Of a stretch of DNA of 64,000 nucleotides, positions 1-9,391 are shown one piece after another. The notes beneath the pieces were generated by a model, which was given only the letters and a program-made list of their open reading frames with translations, was not told the origin of the DNA and searched no databases. This DNA is from CALXOD01 sp964402715 (GTDB lineage: Bacteria; Verrucomicrobiota; Lentisphaeria; Victivallales; Victivallaceae), in assembly GCA_964402715.1 (NCBI GenBank), contig CAYODJ010000008.1:9073-73072 (forward strand), given 5' to 3'. Made by a program: the position numbers and the translations under genes. Numbering within the stretch: position 1 is the stretch's first letter; each line of letters starts with the position of its first letter.

Positions 1-1
1 A

Positions 2-112
2 CGCGTGAGGTCGATTCTGCACAAGGTTCTGCCGATCGCGCAGGTCGAGGAGGCGCACCGGATTCTGCGCGACGGCGAGAACATCGGCAAGGTCGTCCTG
101 ACCGTTCCGTGA
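2..112 (+). CDS. C-terminal end of a zinc-type/quinone oxidoreductase-like protein (partial)
   Basis: Only the last 36 codons are inside the window; the gene begins upstream. The readable tail contains PIAQVEEAHRILRDGENIGK followed by VVLTVP and a TGA stop. This matches the usual end of medium-chain dehydrogenase/quinone oxidoreductases, where the last helix (AxEAHRxLexG) is followed by a GKIVLxV strand. The substrate cannot be judged from this fragment. The call rests on the tail motif alone. Confidence 0.6.
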   Translation, partial: RVRSILHKVLPIAQVEEAHRILRDGENIGKVVLTVP

Positions 113-299
113 AGTCCGTCCCGCCTCCCCCCGGGGGCTTTCCTCCGGACCACGCGCACGGATCCGGCGGCCGCGCCGCGCCGGAGCGCGCGGCTCCGCC
201 GGACTCTTTCGTCAAAACGGCGCCGAAACGGCGCCATGACGGGCTGAAACGGGATTTTTACGGGTTTTCGCAACTCGCTGCGCCGCAGGAAGTTGAATA

Positions 300-378
300 T
301 GGTCGGGATAGAGAGATTTGAACTCTCGACCTTTTGACCCCCAGTCAAACGCGCTAGACCAGGCTGCGCTATATCCCG
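300..378 (-). tRNA. tRNA-Pro (anticodon GGG)
   Basis: Read on the minus strand, the sequence starts CGGGATATAGCGCAGCCTGG, the classic bacterial tRNA-Pro D-arm, and ends with an encoded ACCA. The acceptor arm pairs CGGGATA with TATCCCG. The anticodon arm is TTTGA-CTGGGGG-TCAAA, which puts GGG at positions 34-36. The T-arm is GAGAG-TTCAAAT-CTCTC. The 3' CCA is genome-encoded. Confidence 0.95.
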
Positions 379-403
379 ACGCACGCCCCGATGAGGCTCG
401 TTT

Positions 404-432
404 AATATATATTTTTTGTCGCGCGATTGCAA
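404..432 (-). promoter_or_regulatory. promoter for tRNA-Pro
   Basis: On the minus strand TTGCAA is followed by a 17-nt spacer and TATATT, about 25 nt upstream of the mature tRNA 5' end. Both boxes are close to the sigma-70 consensus. Confidence 0.7.
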
Positions 433-478
433 ATCCCCCCGTCAATATTTTCAGGACCGCATATGCGGGCCGTCCGCC

Positions 479-535
479 GGAAAAAAACCGCGCCCCGCTT
501 GACAAGACGCCGGATCCATGCCAGTTTAACCCCGC
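479..535 (+). promoter_or_regulatory. promoter-like element upstream of the GH51 gene
   Basis: An A7 run is followed by CCGCTTGACAAGAC and CATGCCAGTTTA. TTGACA has a 17-nt spacer ending ATGC, but the -10 (CAGTTT) is weak. A related element, with an A6 run, CCGCTTGGCAAAAC and CATGCCGGTTTA, lies at about 2518-2566 upstream of the regulator gene. The shared layout suggests that both genes answer to the same control. This is by-eye similarity, not an alignment score. Confidence 0.4.
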
Positions 536-644
536 GCCGGCCTCCGCATCCGGAGATGAGCTTTCTCGCCGGCGGACGTCCATGTCGAACGCAGACTCAC
601 GCTGCGGAAGCGGGGGGAAACGCAGGAACCAGAAAGGGAAAGGC

Positions 645-2201
645 ATGATGAAAGTGCGCATGATTCTGAACCGCTACTTCACGATCGGAGAAATCGACGG
701 GCGCATCTACGGCGGCTACGTCGAACATCTGGGCCGCGGAGTCTACGAGGGGCTCTATCAGCCGGATCACCCGTCCGCCGACGCGGACGGCTTCCGGACC
801 GACGTCATCGAACTTGTCAGGGAGATGGGCACGACGATCATGCGCCATCCCGGCGGAAACTTCGTCTCCGGCTACGTCTGGGAGGACGGCGTCGGCCCCC
901 GCGAGAAACGGCCGGTGCGTCTTGATCTCGCATGGCACAGCTTCGAACCGAACACGTTCGGCACGGACGAATTCATGAAATGGTGCAGACGCGCCGGGAC
1001 GGCTCCGATGATGACCGTGAATCTGGGCACGCGCGGTCCGGCCGACGCGCAGCGTCTGGTCGAGTACTGCAACTTCCCCGGCGGGACGGAGCTGTCGGAA
1101 CGCCGGAAGGCCAACGGGAGCGAGGAACCCTACCGCGTCAAGGTCTGGAGTCTCGGCAACGAGCAGGACGACCCCGCTCAGGTCATGCGCCGTTCACCCG
1201 AGGAGTACGGTCTTCTCGCCAGGGAGGCCGCCAAGATGATGAAACGGACGGACCCCTCCATCGAACTCATCGTCTGCGGTTCGACGAACGCCTCCATGCC
1301 GACATGGGGGAAATGGGAGGAGATCGTCCTCGAGCACGTCTACGACCTCGTCGATTATCTTTCGATCCACCGGTTCTTCGGCGTCGACAGCGAAAGAACG
1401 CTGGACTATTTCGCGCTGCCGGAGCAGATGGACGAGATCATCGGACGGTCCGTCGCGTTCTGCGACGCGGCGAAAGCGAAGTGGAAATCCTCGAAGACGC
1501 TCATGATCAACGTGGAGGAATGGAACGTGTGCCCGTGGGCCGGCAGCTACCGCAACGATCACCGGCGGACGCGGGAGACGAAAGGCGGCGGCTGGGAGAT
1601 CTCCCGGCCGATCATGGAGGAGATATTCACGATGGAGGACGCGCTCCTGACTGGAATGCTGATTTCCTCGCTCCAGAATCACGCCGACCGCGTCAAGATC
1701 GCCGTCCCGGCGCAGACCGTGAACGTCATCGCCCCGATCATGACGGAGAAGAACGGCGGGGCGTGGCGGCAGACCACCTTCTATCCGTTCGCCCTCGCGG
1801 CCCGTCACGGCCGCGGGACCGCCCTGCGGTGCATCGTCGACTCGCCGGCGTTCGACGCGCGGGCCGTCCCGATCTACGACGAGATCCGCGAGCCGTACCG
1901 CAATCTCCCGTACCTCTACGCCTCCGCCGTCCACAACGCCGAGAAAGGGGAGGTCGTCATCTTCGCGGCGAACCGCAGCACCGACGAGAGCATGGAGCTC
2001 GAGACGCGTCTGGAGGACTTCGAGCCGGTCTCGGTCATCGAGCACAAGACGCTGCATCACCGCAATCTGCAGGCGGTCAATTCCGAAAACAAGGAGGAGG
2101 TCTTCCCCGTCGATCAGCCCGGCGCCGTCCTGAGGAACGGCACGCTGACGGCGGAACTCCCACCGGCGAGCTGGAACGTGCTGCGCGTCCGCCTGCGCTG
2201 A
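645..2201 (+). CDS. alpha-L-arabinofuranosidase, GH51 family
   Basis: Predicted intracellular retaining glycosidase that removes alpha-L-arabinofuranosyl groups from arabinan or arabinoxylan oligomers. The 518 residues match the usual 500-residue family length. The GH51 acid/base motif is seen as WSLGNEQ (Glu173) and the nucleophile motif as NVEEWNV (Glu292). The N-terminal NRYFTIGEIDGRIYGGYVEHLGRGVYEG block is also typical of the family. There is no signal peptide, so it probably acts on imported oligosaccharides. The start at ATG 645 follows AAAGGGAAAGG; ATG 648 is equally possible. An open frame extends upstream to 318 but overlaps the tRNA and is not coding. A GntR/LacI-type regulator follows on the same strand, so the two may form an arabinose-responsive unit. 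Confidence 0.93.
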   Translation: MMKVRMILNRYFTIGEIDGRIYGGYVEHLGRGVYEGLYQPDHPSADADGFRTDVIELVREMGTTIMRHPGGNFVSGYVWEDGVGPREKRPVRLDLAWHSFEPNTFGTDEFMKWCRRAGTAPMMTVNLGTRGPADAQRLVEYCNFPGGTELSERRKANGSEEPYRVKVWSLGNEQDDPAQVMRRSPEEYGLLAREAAKMMKRTDPSIELIVCGSTNASMPTWGKWEEIVLEHVYDLVDYLSIHRFFGVDSERTLDYFALPEQMDEIIGRSVAFCDAAKAKWKSSKTLMINVEEWNVCPWAGSYRNDHRRTRETKGGGWEISRPIMEEIFTMEDALLTGMLISSLQNHADRVKIAVPAQTVNVIAPIMTEKNGGAWRQTTFYPFALAARHGRGTALRCIVDSPAFDARAVPIYDEIREPYRNLPYLYASAVHNAEKGEVVIFAANRSTDESMELETRLEDFEPVSVIEHKTLHHRNLQAVNSENKEEVFPVDQPGAVLRNGTLTAELPPASWNVLRVRLR

Positions 2202-2687
2202 AAGCTGCGGAAGCCTGACGCCGCCGTTCTTCGTCCGATCCGTCAGATGTCACAAACGGCGGAAACGTCACGGCGGCGGAAAGGTTTTCCTCAGACGAAA
2301 CGGAGCGCTCACAGACGCACGTCGACGGCTCCCCGCCGTGATCGGGCGTTCGGTTGAAAATCCCCCGCAGACCGAATACCGCCGACGAAACGGCCTGTCG
2401 CGGGGGTGCCGCGCCCGCTGCGGCTCCGAAGCTCCGCAGTCACCCAACATCGTCCGCATAATCAATTCCCGCACGGATATCGACCTCTCTCAGTCATGTC
2501 GGCCGGACCGCCGCCGATTCGTAAAAAAGCCTCCGCTTGGCAAAACATCAGGCTCATGCCGGTTTACACCGCACAGCATTCTCCCTGACGGCTACGTTTT
2601 TCAATGCTGAGTCAGGATATGATTCCTCCTATGAAACATCCCGTCGCAACGTTCTGCAAAAATGACGAGAAATTTTTATTCAGCCTA
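2202..2687. other. intergenic region between the GH51 gene and the regulator
   Basis: No convincing gene is seen. Short open frames here have arginine/proline-rich translations typical of GC-rich noncoding sequence. The stretch holds the promoter-like element at about 2518-2566 that resembles the one upstream of the GH51 gene. The last 60 bases become AT-rich leading into the regulator promoter. Confidence 0.5.
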
Positions 2688-2716
2688 TTGCTAAAAGTGT
2701 TTTTTTATGTCATAAT
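2688..2716 (+). promoter_or_regulatory. promoter of the GntR-type regulator
   Basis: TTGCTA, a 17-nt spacer and CATAAT lie in an AT-rich patch 70 nt upstream of the chosen start. A 7-bp inverted repeat CGGACGG/CCGTCCG (about 2757-2781) sits between this promoter and the ATG. It could be an autoregulatory operator or an mRNA hairpin masking the weak ribosome binding site. Confidence 0.55.
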
Positions 2717-2787
2717 TACGGTCAGGTAAATAAATCTCTTTGAAACAATTTTACGGCGGACGGGCTGCGGAAGGCCGTCCGTCAGCC

Positions 2788-3891
2788 ATGGAGAAAACGG
2801 TGAAGACTTCCTCTTTCCTGCATCAGGCGATGACCGACTATCTGGAGACGATGATCTCCGGCGGCGTGCTGAAGCCGGGAGAACGGCTGATCCCGCTGCG
2901 CGAGCTGGGAAGCCGCTTCGGAGTGTCTCCGAGCACGGCGCGACGCGGCGTCGAACGCCTGTGCAGGAAGGGCCTGCTGGAGATGCGTCACGGCTCCGGC
3001 GTGTACGTGGTCGAGCGGCGCAGCGTCCCTGAAAACTATGAACGCGCCATCTCGGTCTTCGTCATCAGCGACGACCTGAGCGACAGCTACTGCGCCCACG
3101 CGCTGCGGGGCGTGCAGCTGGAGGCGGCCCGGCGCGGTTGGCCGCTCCGCCTTTACTTCCCCACTTACGAAGAGGCCGGAACGCCGGGTTTCATCGAGCG
3201 TCACGCCTCCGCATGGAACAGCGACGCCGTGATCATGCTCGGATGCTACGACGGTCTGCTCCGGAAGGTGCCGCGCCGCTGTCCCGGCGTCGGCATGGAG
3301 ATGTGCAGTTCCTACGGAGGAGTCTTCTCGGTGCTGTCGCTGGATCCGTTCAGCGCGGCGGAGGCGGCGGCGGAATACTTCCTCGAGCGCGGGGTGAGCA
3401 GGGTGAAAGTCCTGTCGCACGAACTGCCGATCTTCCGCATGCGCGCCGGCGCCTTTCTGGAGCAGTGGCGGCGGCACGGGACGGCCGAGACCGTCGAATT
3501 CGCCTTCGTCGGCCCGGAGTGCTATCGGCGCGAACCGCTCCGCGACGATTCCTGCGGCTACTACGTGACCAGCGGTTCGATCTTTCAGGATCTGGCGGTG
3601 GCGTACCGGAAAGATACGGGCGGGATGCTCGGCTTCGAACGGTGCGTACTGAGCGTGGACGGCAAATCGCTGCTCCTGCCCGGCTACGAACCGGTGGACA
3701 CGATCGCGCTTGACTGGCAGGATGCGGGAACATTGGTGATGGAGGAGGCGCTCCGCCGGATCGGACAGCCGGGCTCCCCCGCGCGGCGGATATTTCTGAA
3801 CGGAACATTGAAGACGGCGGAGAGGCCGCACCGACGGACTTCGCGCACCCTCCCCGCGAGCCGTCCGCTCCGTGAAAGAGCTTTGAAATGA
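2788..3891 (+). CDS. GntR-family transcriptional regulator with a LacI-type sensor domain (AraR-like layout)
   Basis: 367 residues from ATG 2788. The first 75 or so form a GntR winged helix: YLETMISGGVLKPGERLIPL, then the recognition helix region FGVSPSTARRGVERLCRKG and the wing HGSGVYV. The rest resembles a periplasmic-binding-protein-like ligand domain as in AraR and LacI (ISVFVIS at the domain start, then alternating strand/helix segments). It probably represses nearby glycan genes and is released by a sugar. The neighbours, a GH51 enzyme and a large polysaccharide lyase, suggest an arabinose-type or uronate oligomer effector, but the ligand is inferred only from context. A TTG at 2740 would add 16 residues. 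The C-terminal 25 residues are arginine-rich and unlike the rest. Confidence 0.82.
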   Translation: MEKTVKTSSFLHQAMTDYLETMISGGVLKPGERLIPLRELGSRFGVSPSTARRGVERLCRKGLLEMRHGSGVYVVERRSVPENYERAISVFVISDDLSDSYCAHALRGVQLEAARRGWPLRLYFPTYEEAGTPGFIERHASAWNSDAVIMLGCYDGLLRKVPRRCPGVGMEMCSSYGGVFSVLSLDPFSAAEAAAEYFLERGVSRVKVLSHELPIFRMRAGAFLEQWRRHGTAETVEFAFVGPECYRREPLRDDSCGYYVTSGSIFQDLAVAYRKDTGGMLGFERCVLSVDGKSLLLPGYEPVDTIALDWQDAGTLVMEEALRRIGQPGSPARRIFLNGTLKTAERPHRRTSRTLPASRPLRERALK

Positions 3892-4081
3892 AACGATACG
3901 CGGCGGGCGGAAGCAGGATTCACGTGGATGATCCCGTTTTCTCCCCCGGCGGCGCCGGCGGTGTCGCGTCATACGCGGACGCCGCCGCTTTCGGAGAAGA
4001 TTAGGCGACGAAGACATGTTTGCGGAAACAGAGCCGATAACACGGCTCTGCGGAAACACAGGCACGGAGAAAGGAACCGTC
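3892..4081. other. leader region with inverted repeat upstream of the frameshifted prepilin-like gene
   Basis: Contains a perfect 8-bp inverted repeat CAGAGCCG-ATAACA-CGGCTCTG at 4029-4050 flanked by direct repeats of GCGGAAACA. No T-run follows, so it is not a typical intrinsic terminator. AGAAAGGA at 4070-4077 is a good ribosome binding site for ATG 4082. Confidence 0.45.
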
Positions 4082-4845
4082 ATGAAAAAAAAACCAATAA
4101 CTTATTCACACTCATAGAGTTGCTCGTCGTCATCGCCATCATCGCGATCCTCGCCGGCATGCTGCTCCCGGCTCTCTCCAAGGCGCGGGAGAGCGCCAAG
4201 AAAGTCAACTGCATATCCAATCTAAAGCAGATGTCGACGGCGGTGATCATGTATGCGGGTGCCAACGACGACTACATGCCGATCATCAACGGGACGGTTC
4301 CCAATCAGCCCGCTTTCGGCACCTGCGGCTGGAAACTGCAGATTCTTCCTTACACGGGGAAAAAAGCCGCAGGAAACAGCACGACGGTCGCCAAACTTCT
4401 GTCCGCCGGCGTATTCCGCTGTCCGTCGTGGAACGCGGAACGGATGTCGGAGGACGTGAAAAGCAGAATCAAGGCGGGTTCATCACATCTCGGAGGAGGC
4501 TACGGGTACAACTATGTGAACGGAAGAGGTCCGTACCCGCTGCTGGGCTATATCTCCGGGGGCACGTATTACGGAGCCAAGATTGTCCAGATTTCGGAAC
4601 CCTCGGAAACTTTTGTGATTGGCGAGAGCTGCGACGGCAAAAGCGGAGTCAGCGACGCGGGAGTGGTCAAGAACGATGATCGGAGCTGGATTGACGGCAG
4701 ACACGACGACTATAAAACCATGCCGATCGCCTGGGCGGACGGTCATGCCGCCGCGATGGAGAACGAACGGATCTGGCTCGGGAAAAAACGGATTTCCCAG
4801 CCCAACGAGGCGTCGAGCACCTATTACTTTGCCGTGAGGAAATAA
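4082..4845 (+). CDS. prepilin-like protein, out of frame at a start-proximal A9 run
   Basis: The obvious start, ATG 4082, has a good ribosome binding site but is followed by nine A and hits a TAG 11 codons later. The long frame starting EKKTNNLFTLIELLVVIAII is offset by one base and lacks a nearby start. Ten or seven A would give M-K-K-(K)-T-N-N-L joined to the prepilin helix. The rest is an intact prepilin-like protein of about 250 residues: class III-type signal with the F-T-L-I-E-L motif, LPALSKARESAKKVNCISNLKQM, and a C-terminal RH-x11-DGH variant of the H-X9-DG motif. Such proteins are exported by a type II secretion/type IV pilus-like system. The shift may be a true off state, transcriptional slippage or a sequencing error. 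It lies between the regulator and the lyase. Confidence 0.75.
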
Positions 4846-4876
4846 TCCGACGCGATCACGGAGTCGACGGGGAAAC

Positions 4877-7800
4877 GTGTCTCAGTCAGGAAAAACAGGA
4901 GATTGGAAATTGAGAAGGACGAAAATCGCAGGTGCGATCCTCGCCGCCCTGCTGCTGGGCGGCGCCGCCCGCGGCGCGGATCCGCTGGTTCGGCTCGGCG
5001 GCACCGCCCGCCGGGGCGTGGATCGGGGATGCGACATCAGTGAGAATCCGGACGGGTCGCTGCGCGTTTCAAGGCAGATCTCCCCGTCCGTTGACGGCAA
5101 AAGCCGCGCCGCCGTCTCGTTCCGTCTGAAGAACCCGCTGAATCTGAACGGCAAGGCGCTCTCGTTCGAACTGTGTCCCGGAGCCGCTTTCAGCCGGGTC
5201 ACCGTCACCGCCTCCAACGCTGATGAAAAACTCGCCGCCCTGCGCGGAGACGGCGCCGAGGGCGAACTCCCCGCCGGAAAATGGACTCCGGTTCTGCTGC
5301 AGTTCGAAGGAGCGGAAGGAATGACCTACGGCTTCAGCGGAGTCTCCGGAAAGAAACCGGACCGGATCGGAACGCTGTTCTTCTCCGTCGAACGGCAGGG
5401 GCCGCATCCCGCCGGATCCCTGTCGCTGGCGATAAGAAACGTGAAAACGGTTCCGGCGAAGAACATCCCGGTTCCGGCGTCGGCGCACAGAAGCCCCGCG
5501 CCCGCCCCCCTGGCCGTCCGCATTCCGGCGCGCAATCCGTTCTCGGAACTGGGGGGACTCTCGCTCGTCATGGCCTCCGGCGGCGAAACCGTGACCGTCG
5601 ACCCGGACAGCGGCGTGATGAAAGTGTCGGCCAAGGCAGTCCGCGGCAGCCGGCCGCAGTCGCAGCACCGCGTCTCGATGCTGCTCTCCGCGCCGCTGGA
5701 TCTGCGCGGCAGAGCGCTGATTTTCGACATGCGCTCCGGGGATCTGGCGGATTTCTGCCGCGTGTTCCTGTACAACAGGGGCAAGCCGAAAGCCGTCTGG
5801 GCGTTCCACTCCGACGCGGACGAACTGAAGCCGGAGTGGGATTCCGTAGTGCTGCAGCGTAATTTCAGCGATCGGCTGAACTGGCACCGGATCTGGAGTT
5901 CCGATGAAGCCCCGTCCCAGGTGGACCGCATCGATTTCGTCTACGGAATCTCCTCGCCGCGGATGGACGGCCAGCTCACTCTGGAACTGCGGCAGTTCCG
6001 AGTCGGAAACGAAACGAAGTACATCGGCAATTCGCTGAAGAAGGCGGTCAAACTCGATTCTTCAAGCCGTCTCGTCGCCCCCGGCTCTCCCGCGCCGGTG
6101 GTGCTGCATCCCGACAGCGACGCGGGGAGGACCGCCGCCAGAACCATCGTCGACGCGGTCAGGCGCTCCTGCGGAGTCGAACTGGAAAGCCGTCCCGGGG
6201 TACGCGCCGACGGACTTCTCGCCGTCCCGGCCATCATGCTGGGGAACGTCTGGAGCAATCCGGCGTTCACGCTGCTGTACGGACGCCGGCTGGTGATTTT
6301 CGACGGCGTCTTTCCGGGAGCCGGACACTATGTCGTGACCACTCTCAAGGAACCTGTCCGCCGCGGAGTCGACGTTCTGGCGGTCGGAGCCTCCGACGAC
6401 GCCGGACTGCTCAGGGCGGCCGAAGCCGCAGCGGCGATGCTCGCCGAGCACGGCGGGAAAGGCACACTCGTCACCCCGCAGCTGTTCCGGGCGGATTTCG
6501 GCTCCGATCAGGAGAAGATGGCGCAGAAGGTGTCGTTCGACGACGGCATGAAATACGCGCGGGAGGTTCTCGCGAGCGGCCGCCACATGTCCCTGGCGAA
6601 AGTGCTGGCCGAAATCGGCGACCGTTATCACGCGACCCACGACTCCTCCGACGCGCGCCTTTTCGCGGCTGTGGCGAAGATGTACGCCGAATCCGCCGCG
6701 CACCCCGATCCGCGCCGTTACGGCGGCCCGTGGGGACAGGACAGCGATTTCGCCGCGCTCGGCGCGATTTCCGCGTTTGATCTGATCGAGCACGATCCGG
6801 CGCTGACCGATCAGGATCGGCTCGACGTCACGCTGATGTTCAACCGCTGGGTGTTCGAGGCGGTCCGCAGCAAGGCGGAAACCCAGTCGTTCCTGGTGGC
6901 CCACAACCACGGCACCCACGGCGCGCTCGGCTCGGTGATGGCGGGACTGTACTTCTCCAAATACTATCCTGAATATCCGGACGGCGAGATTCTGCTCCGG
7001 GCGGGCGACCGGATCTTCGCGATCCAGAACGTCGCCGGCAAGGTGCACGACGACTGCAACAGCTACCAGTGGCTCACGTGGGAGCATGTCATGCGCTACG
7101 CCGCGCTGCGCCCTGACGACACCGTCCTGCGCAACGGAGTCGCCCGCGCCATGGCGGACATGCTCATCACCACCATGGACAACGACCGTTACCAGACGCC
7201 GTTCGGCGACACCGGACTCTGGACGTGCTACAGAGGCGAATGCGCCCCGATCGCGGCCGCCGCCTGTCTGACGCGCGATCCCGTGTTCGAATGGGCGGCC
7301 GACGAGAAATACCGCCGCTGGCGCGATGAAAACCGGCTCTGGGGGAGCGTCCGCCTCGGAAACTTTTCCCGCGGCGACGTCCCGGAGACGCCCGCTCCCG
7401 CAGGGTACGACGGAGTTCATGTCCTGCCGCTGGCGCCGGAGTTCTACAGAACAGAACCTCCGGCGGACGGCGTCCCTGCGGCGCCGAAATGCTTCGACAA
7501 GCTCTCGTTCCGCGGAAGTTTCGACCGCGGGGCGTTCTACATGCTCACCGACGGCGTCAATGTCGGCGGCCACGGTCACGCCGACGCGATGAGCGTCGAG
7601 AGGCTGATGCTGCACGGCCGCCAGTGGCTCGGCGACAACCATTACTACCAGGGCGCCGCGCAGTTCCACAACACTTTCACCGCAGTTTTCGACGGACTAT
7701 GGACCCCCTACGGGCCGTACGCCGAGCTGACGGGATACGGAGCGGATCCGGAACTGGCGGCGGCGTCGATGAAAATGCCCGGCGCGGATTTCGACTGGAT

Positions 7801-9382
7801 CCGGCATCTGGTATGGCTGCGGAAGAGCGACTCGCTGGCGGTTCTGGACGTGATCCTCCCGCACCGCGACGGACAGGCCGTCCTGCGCCAGAAATGGCAC
7901 TGCGTCGGCAGCCCCTCGGCGGACGGCGCATCGGTGGAACTGTCCCAGCAGGGAGCGCCGAGGATGCGCCTGGAATGCAACGCCGGCCTGTCGCCGCTCG
8001 TCACTCCCGAACCGGATCTGGCCGCCAACTGGCAGGAATACCCGTATGCGCCCGGTCAGGTTCACGCCGTCGAGATCAGCCGCCCCGCCGAGCTGCGCAG
8101 GGGCGAACCGCAGGGCATCTGCACGCTGTGGCACGGCAGCTCCGGCGGTTCCGCGCCGGCGATCGCTCTCGACGGACTGCAGGGAGGAGGAGTCGCATTC
8201 ACTCTGGGAGGCAGGAGAATCGCGGTTCAGCCGGACGGATCGGGACATGTGACCGTGACCATGGACGGACGCGGCTTCACCCCGGGAAATGGGACGCTGA
8301 AAAGGGTTTCCGCAGTTCCTGAGGTTCCTGCCCGGATCAGAACCGCCGGCGCGTCGGAGACCTATCCCGAACTGACCGTCGGCGCGCGTTTCGCGATGAG
8401 CAACGCGCGGTGCATGACGGCTGTGAACGCGGGAAAGATCCGGTTCGCGGTCGGCGGCGCGGACGGCACGATCGCGCTTCTCGACGGCGGACTCAGGCCG
8501 GCGGCGCACGTCAAGGCTCCGGCGCCGGTCAACTCCCTCGACGCCGGCGACGTCGACGGCGACGGACGGATTGAAATCATCGCCGGACTTCAGGACGAGA
8601 CCGTCCGCGCCTACACCGTCGACGGCGGGGAAATCTGGAGCTACAGGATTCCGTTCTACCGATGCAAGGCGACGGTCAACGCCGTGCGGATCGCCGACCT
8701 CGACGGCGACGGACACATGGAAATCCTCATCGCCAACGACAACTGGCGCACCATCGCCGTCGACGGAGCCGGAAAGGAATTGTGGCACTTCGAGACGGTC
8801 CGGGAGGGACGTTTCATCCACTGCGCCGATCTGGACGGGGACGGCAGAGGCGAGGCTCTGGTCGGCACCAAGTATTTTCACGTGACGATGCTCTCTCCGG
8901 ACGGGCTGGCCAAATGGAAGACATCCACCAACACTCCGGGATGCCTTTGCGCCGCCTCCGTGAAAGGCACGGATCGCTGGCGGAATCTTGCGCTCGGCAC
9001 CGACGGCGGCGAGATCATGTTCTTCCGCAACGGCGTCAAGGCCGCCGAAGTCCAGACCGGCGATCAGGTTCCGGCTCTGACCGCCGGAAGTCTGAACGCG
9101 CGGAATGTGTTCTTCTGCGGTTCTCTGAACGGTCTGGTGTACTGTTACGAGGCGGACGGCTCGCGGAAGCTCTGGAGCCGCAGTCTCGGCAGCGGCGTCA
9201 CCGCGCTGACGGTCAGCGGCGACCGCCTCTGGGCGGGCTCGGCGGACGGACGCGTCTTCGCGCTTTCAACCGCCGGGGAAGTGATCGGATGCCGCCGCCT
9301 CTCGGGACGGACGCTTGGAATCTCCGCCGTCGGCGATGAGGCCGCGACGCTGACTTCAGACGGATTGACCATGATCCGCTGA
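4877..9382 (+). CDS. secreted heparinase II/III-like polysaccharide lyase with C-terminal FG-GAP/PQQ-like propeller
   Basis: A very large exported protein (1,501 residues from GTG 4877). RRTKIAGAILAALLLGGAARG is a signal peptide. TTG 4910, 7 nt after AGGAGA, would be an equally good or better start. About residues 30-390 look like two beta-rich carbohydrate-binding-type modules, and 390-540 resembles the small domain found ahead of some glycosidases. About 550-1150 fits the toroid plus beta-sandwich of heparinase II/III and alginate lyases, with HNHGTHGALG near 675 and GHGHADAMS near 897. From about 1170 on there are repeated D-x-D-G-D-G blades (LDAGDVDGDG, IADLDGDGHMEI, ADLDGDGRGEAL), which are calcium-binding FG-GAP/VCBS-type propeller motifs. 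The substrate is probably an acidic polysaccharide; this is inferred. Confidence 0.8.
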   Translation: MSQSGKTGDWKLRRTKIAGAILAALLLGGAARGADPLVRLGGTARRGVDRGCDISENPDGSLRVSRQISPSVDGKSRAAVSFRLKNPLNLNGKALSFELCPGAAFSRVTVTASNADEKLAALRGDGAEGELPAGKWTPVLLQFEGAEGMTYGFSGVSGKKPDRIGTLFFSVERQGPHPAGSLSLAIRNVKTVPAKNIPVPASAHRSPAPAPLAVRIPARNPFSELGGLSLVMASGGETVTVDPDSGVMKVSAKAVRGSRPQSQHRVSMLLSAPLDLRGRALIFDMRSGDLADFCRVFLYNRGKPKAVWAFHSDADELKPEWDSVVLQRNFSDRLNWHRIWSSDEAPSQVDRIDFVYGISSPRMDGQLTLELRQFRVGNETKYIGNSLKKAVKLDSSSRLVAPGSPAPVVLHPDSDAGRTAARTIVDAVRRSCGVELESRPGVRADGLLAVPAIMLGNVWSNPAFTLLYGRRLVIFDGVFPGAGHYVVTTLKEPVRRGVDVLAVGASDDAGLLRAAEAAAAMLAEHGGKGTLVTPQLFRADFGSDQEKMAQKVSFDDGMKYAREVLASGRHMSLAKVLAEIGDRYHATHDSSDARLFAAVAKMYAESAAHPDPRRYGGPWGQDSDFAALGAISAFDLIEHDPALTDQDRLDVTLMFNRWVFEAVRSKAETQSFLVAHNHGTHGALGSVMAGLYFSKYYPEYPDGEILLRAGDRIFAIQNVAGKVHDDCNSYQWLTWEHVMRYAALRPDDTVLRNGVARAMADMLITTMDNDRYQTPFGDTGLWTCYRGECAPIAAAACLTRDPVFEWAADEKYRRWRDENRLWGSVRLGNFSRGDVPETPAPAGYDGVHVLPLAPEFYRTEPPADGVPAAPKCFDKLSFRGSFDRGAFYMLTDGVNVGGHGHADAMSVERLMLHGRQWLGDNHYYQGAAQFHNTFTAVFDGLWTPYGPYAELTGYGADPELAAASMKMPGADFDWIRHLVWLRKSDSLAVLDVILPHRDGQAVLRQKWHCVGSPSADGASVELSQQGAPRMRLECNAGLSPLVTPEPDLAANWQEYPYAPGQVHAVEISRPAELRRGEPQGICTLWHGSSGGSAPAIALDGLQGGGVAFTLGGRRIAVQPDGSGHVTVTMDGRGFTPGNGTLKRVSAVPEVPARIRTAGASETYPELTVGARFAMSNARCMTAVNAGKIRFAVGGADGTIALLDGGLRPAAHVKAPAPVNSLDAGDVDGDGRIEIIAGLQDETVRAYTVDGGEIWSYRIPFYRCKATVNAVRIADLDGDGHMEILIANDNWRTIAVDGAGKELWHFETVREGRFIHCADLDGDGRGEALVGTKYFHVTMLSPDGLAKWKTSTNTPGCLCAASVKGTDRWRNLALGTDGGEIMFFRNGVKAAEVQTGDQVPALTAGSLNARNVFFCGSLNGLVYCYEADGSRKLWSRSLGSGVTALTVSGDRLWAGSADGRVFALSTAGEVIGCRRLSGRTLGISAVGDEAATLTSDGLTMIR

Positions 9383-9391
9383 AAATCATCC

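Noticed and set aside
932..2218. Long open frame overlapping the GH51 gene in another frame
   Set aside because: Arg/Gly/Asp-rich translation without domains; it is the shadow of a high-GC real gene that shows catalytic motifs.
4029..4050. Inverted repeat upstream of the 4.1-kb prepilin-like gene as a terminator
   Set aside because: No T-run follows; it may be an operator or leader structure instead.
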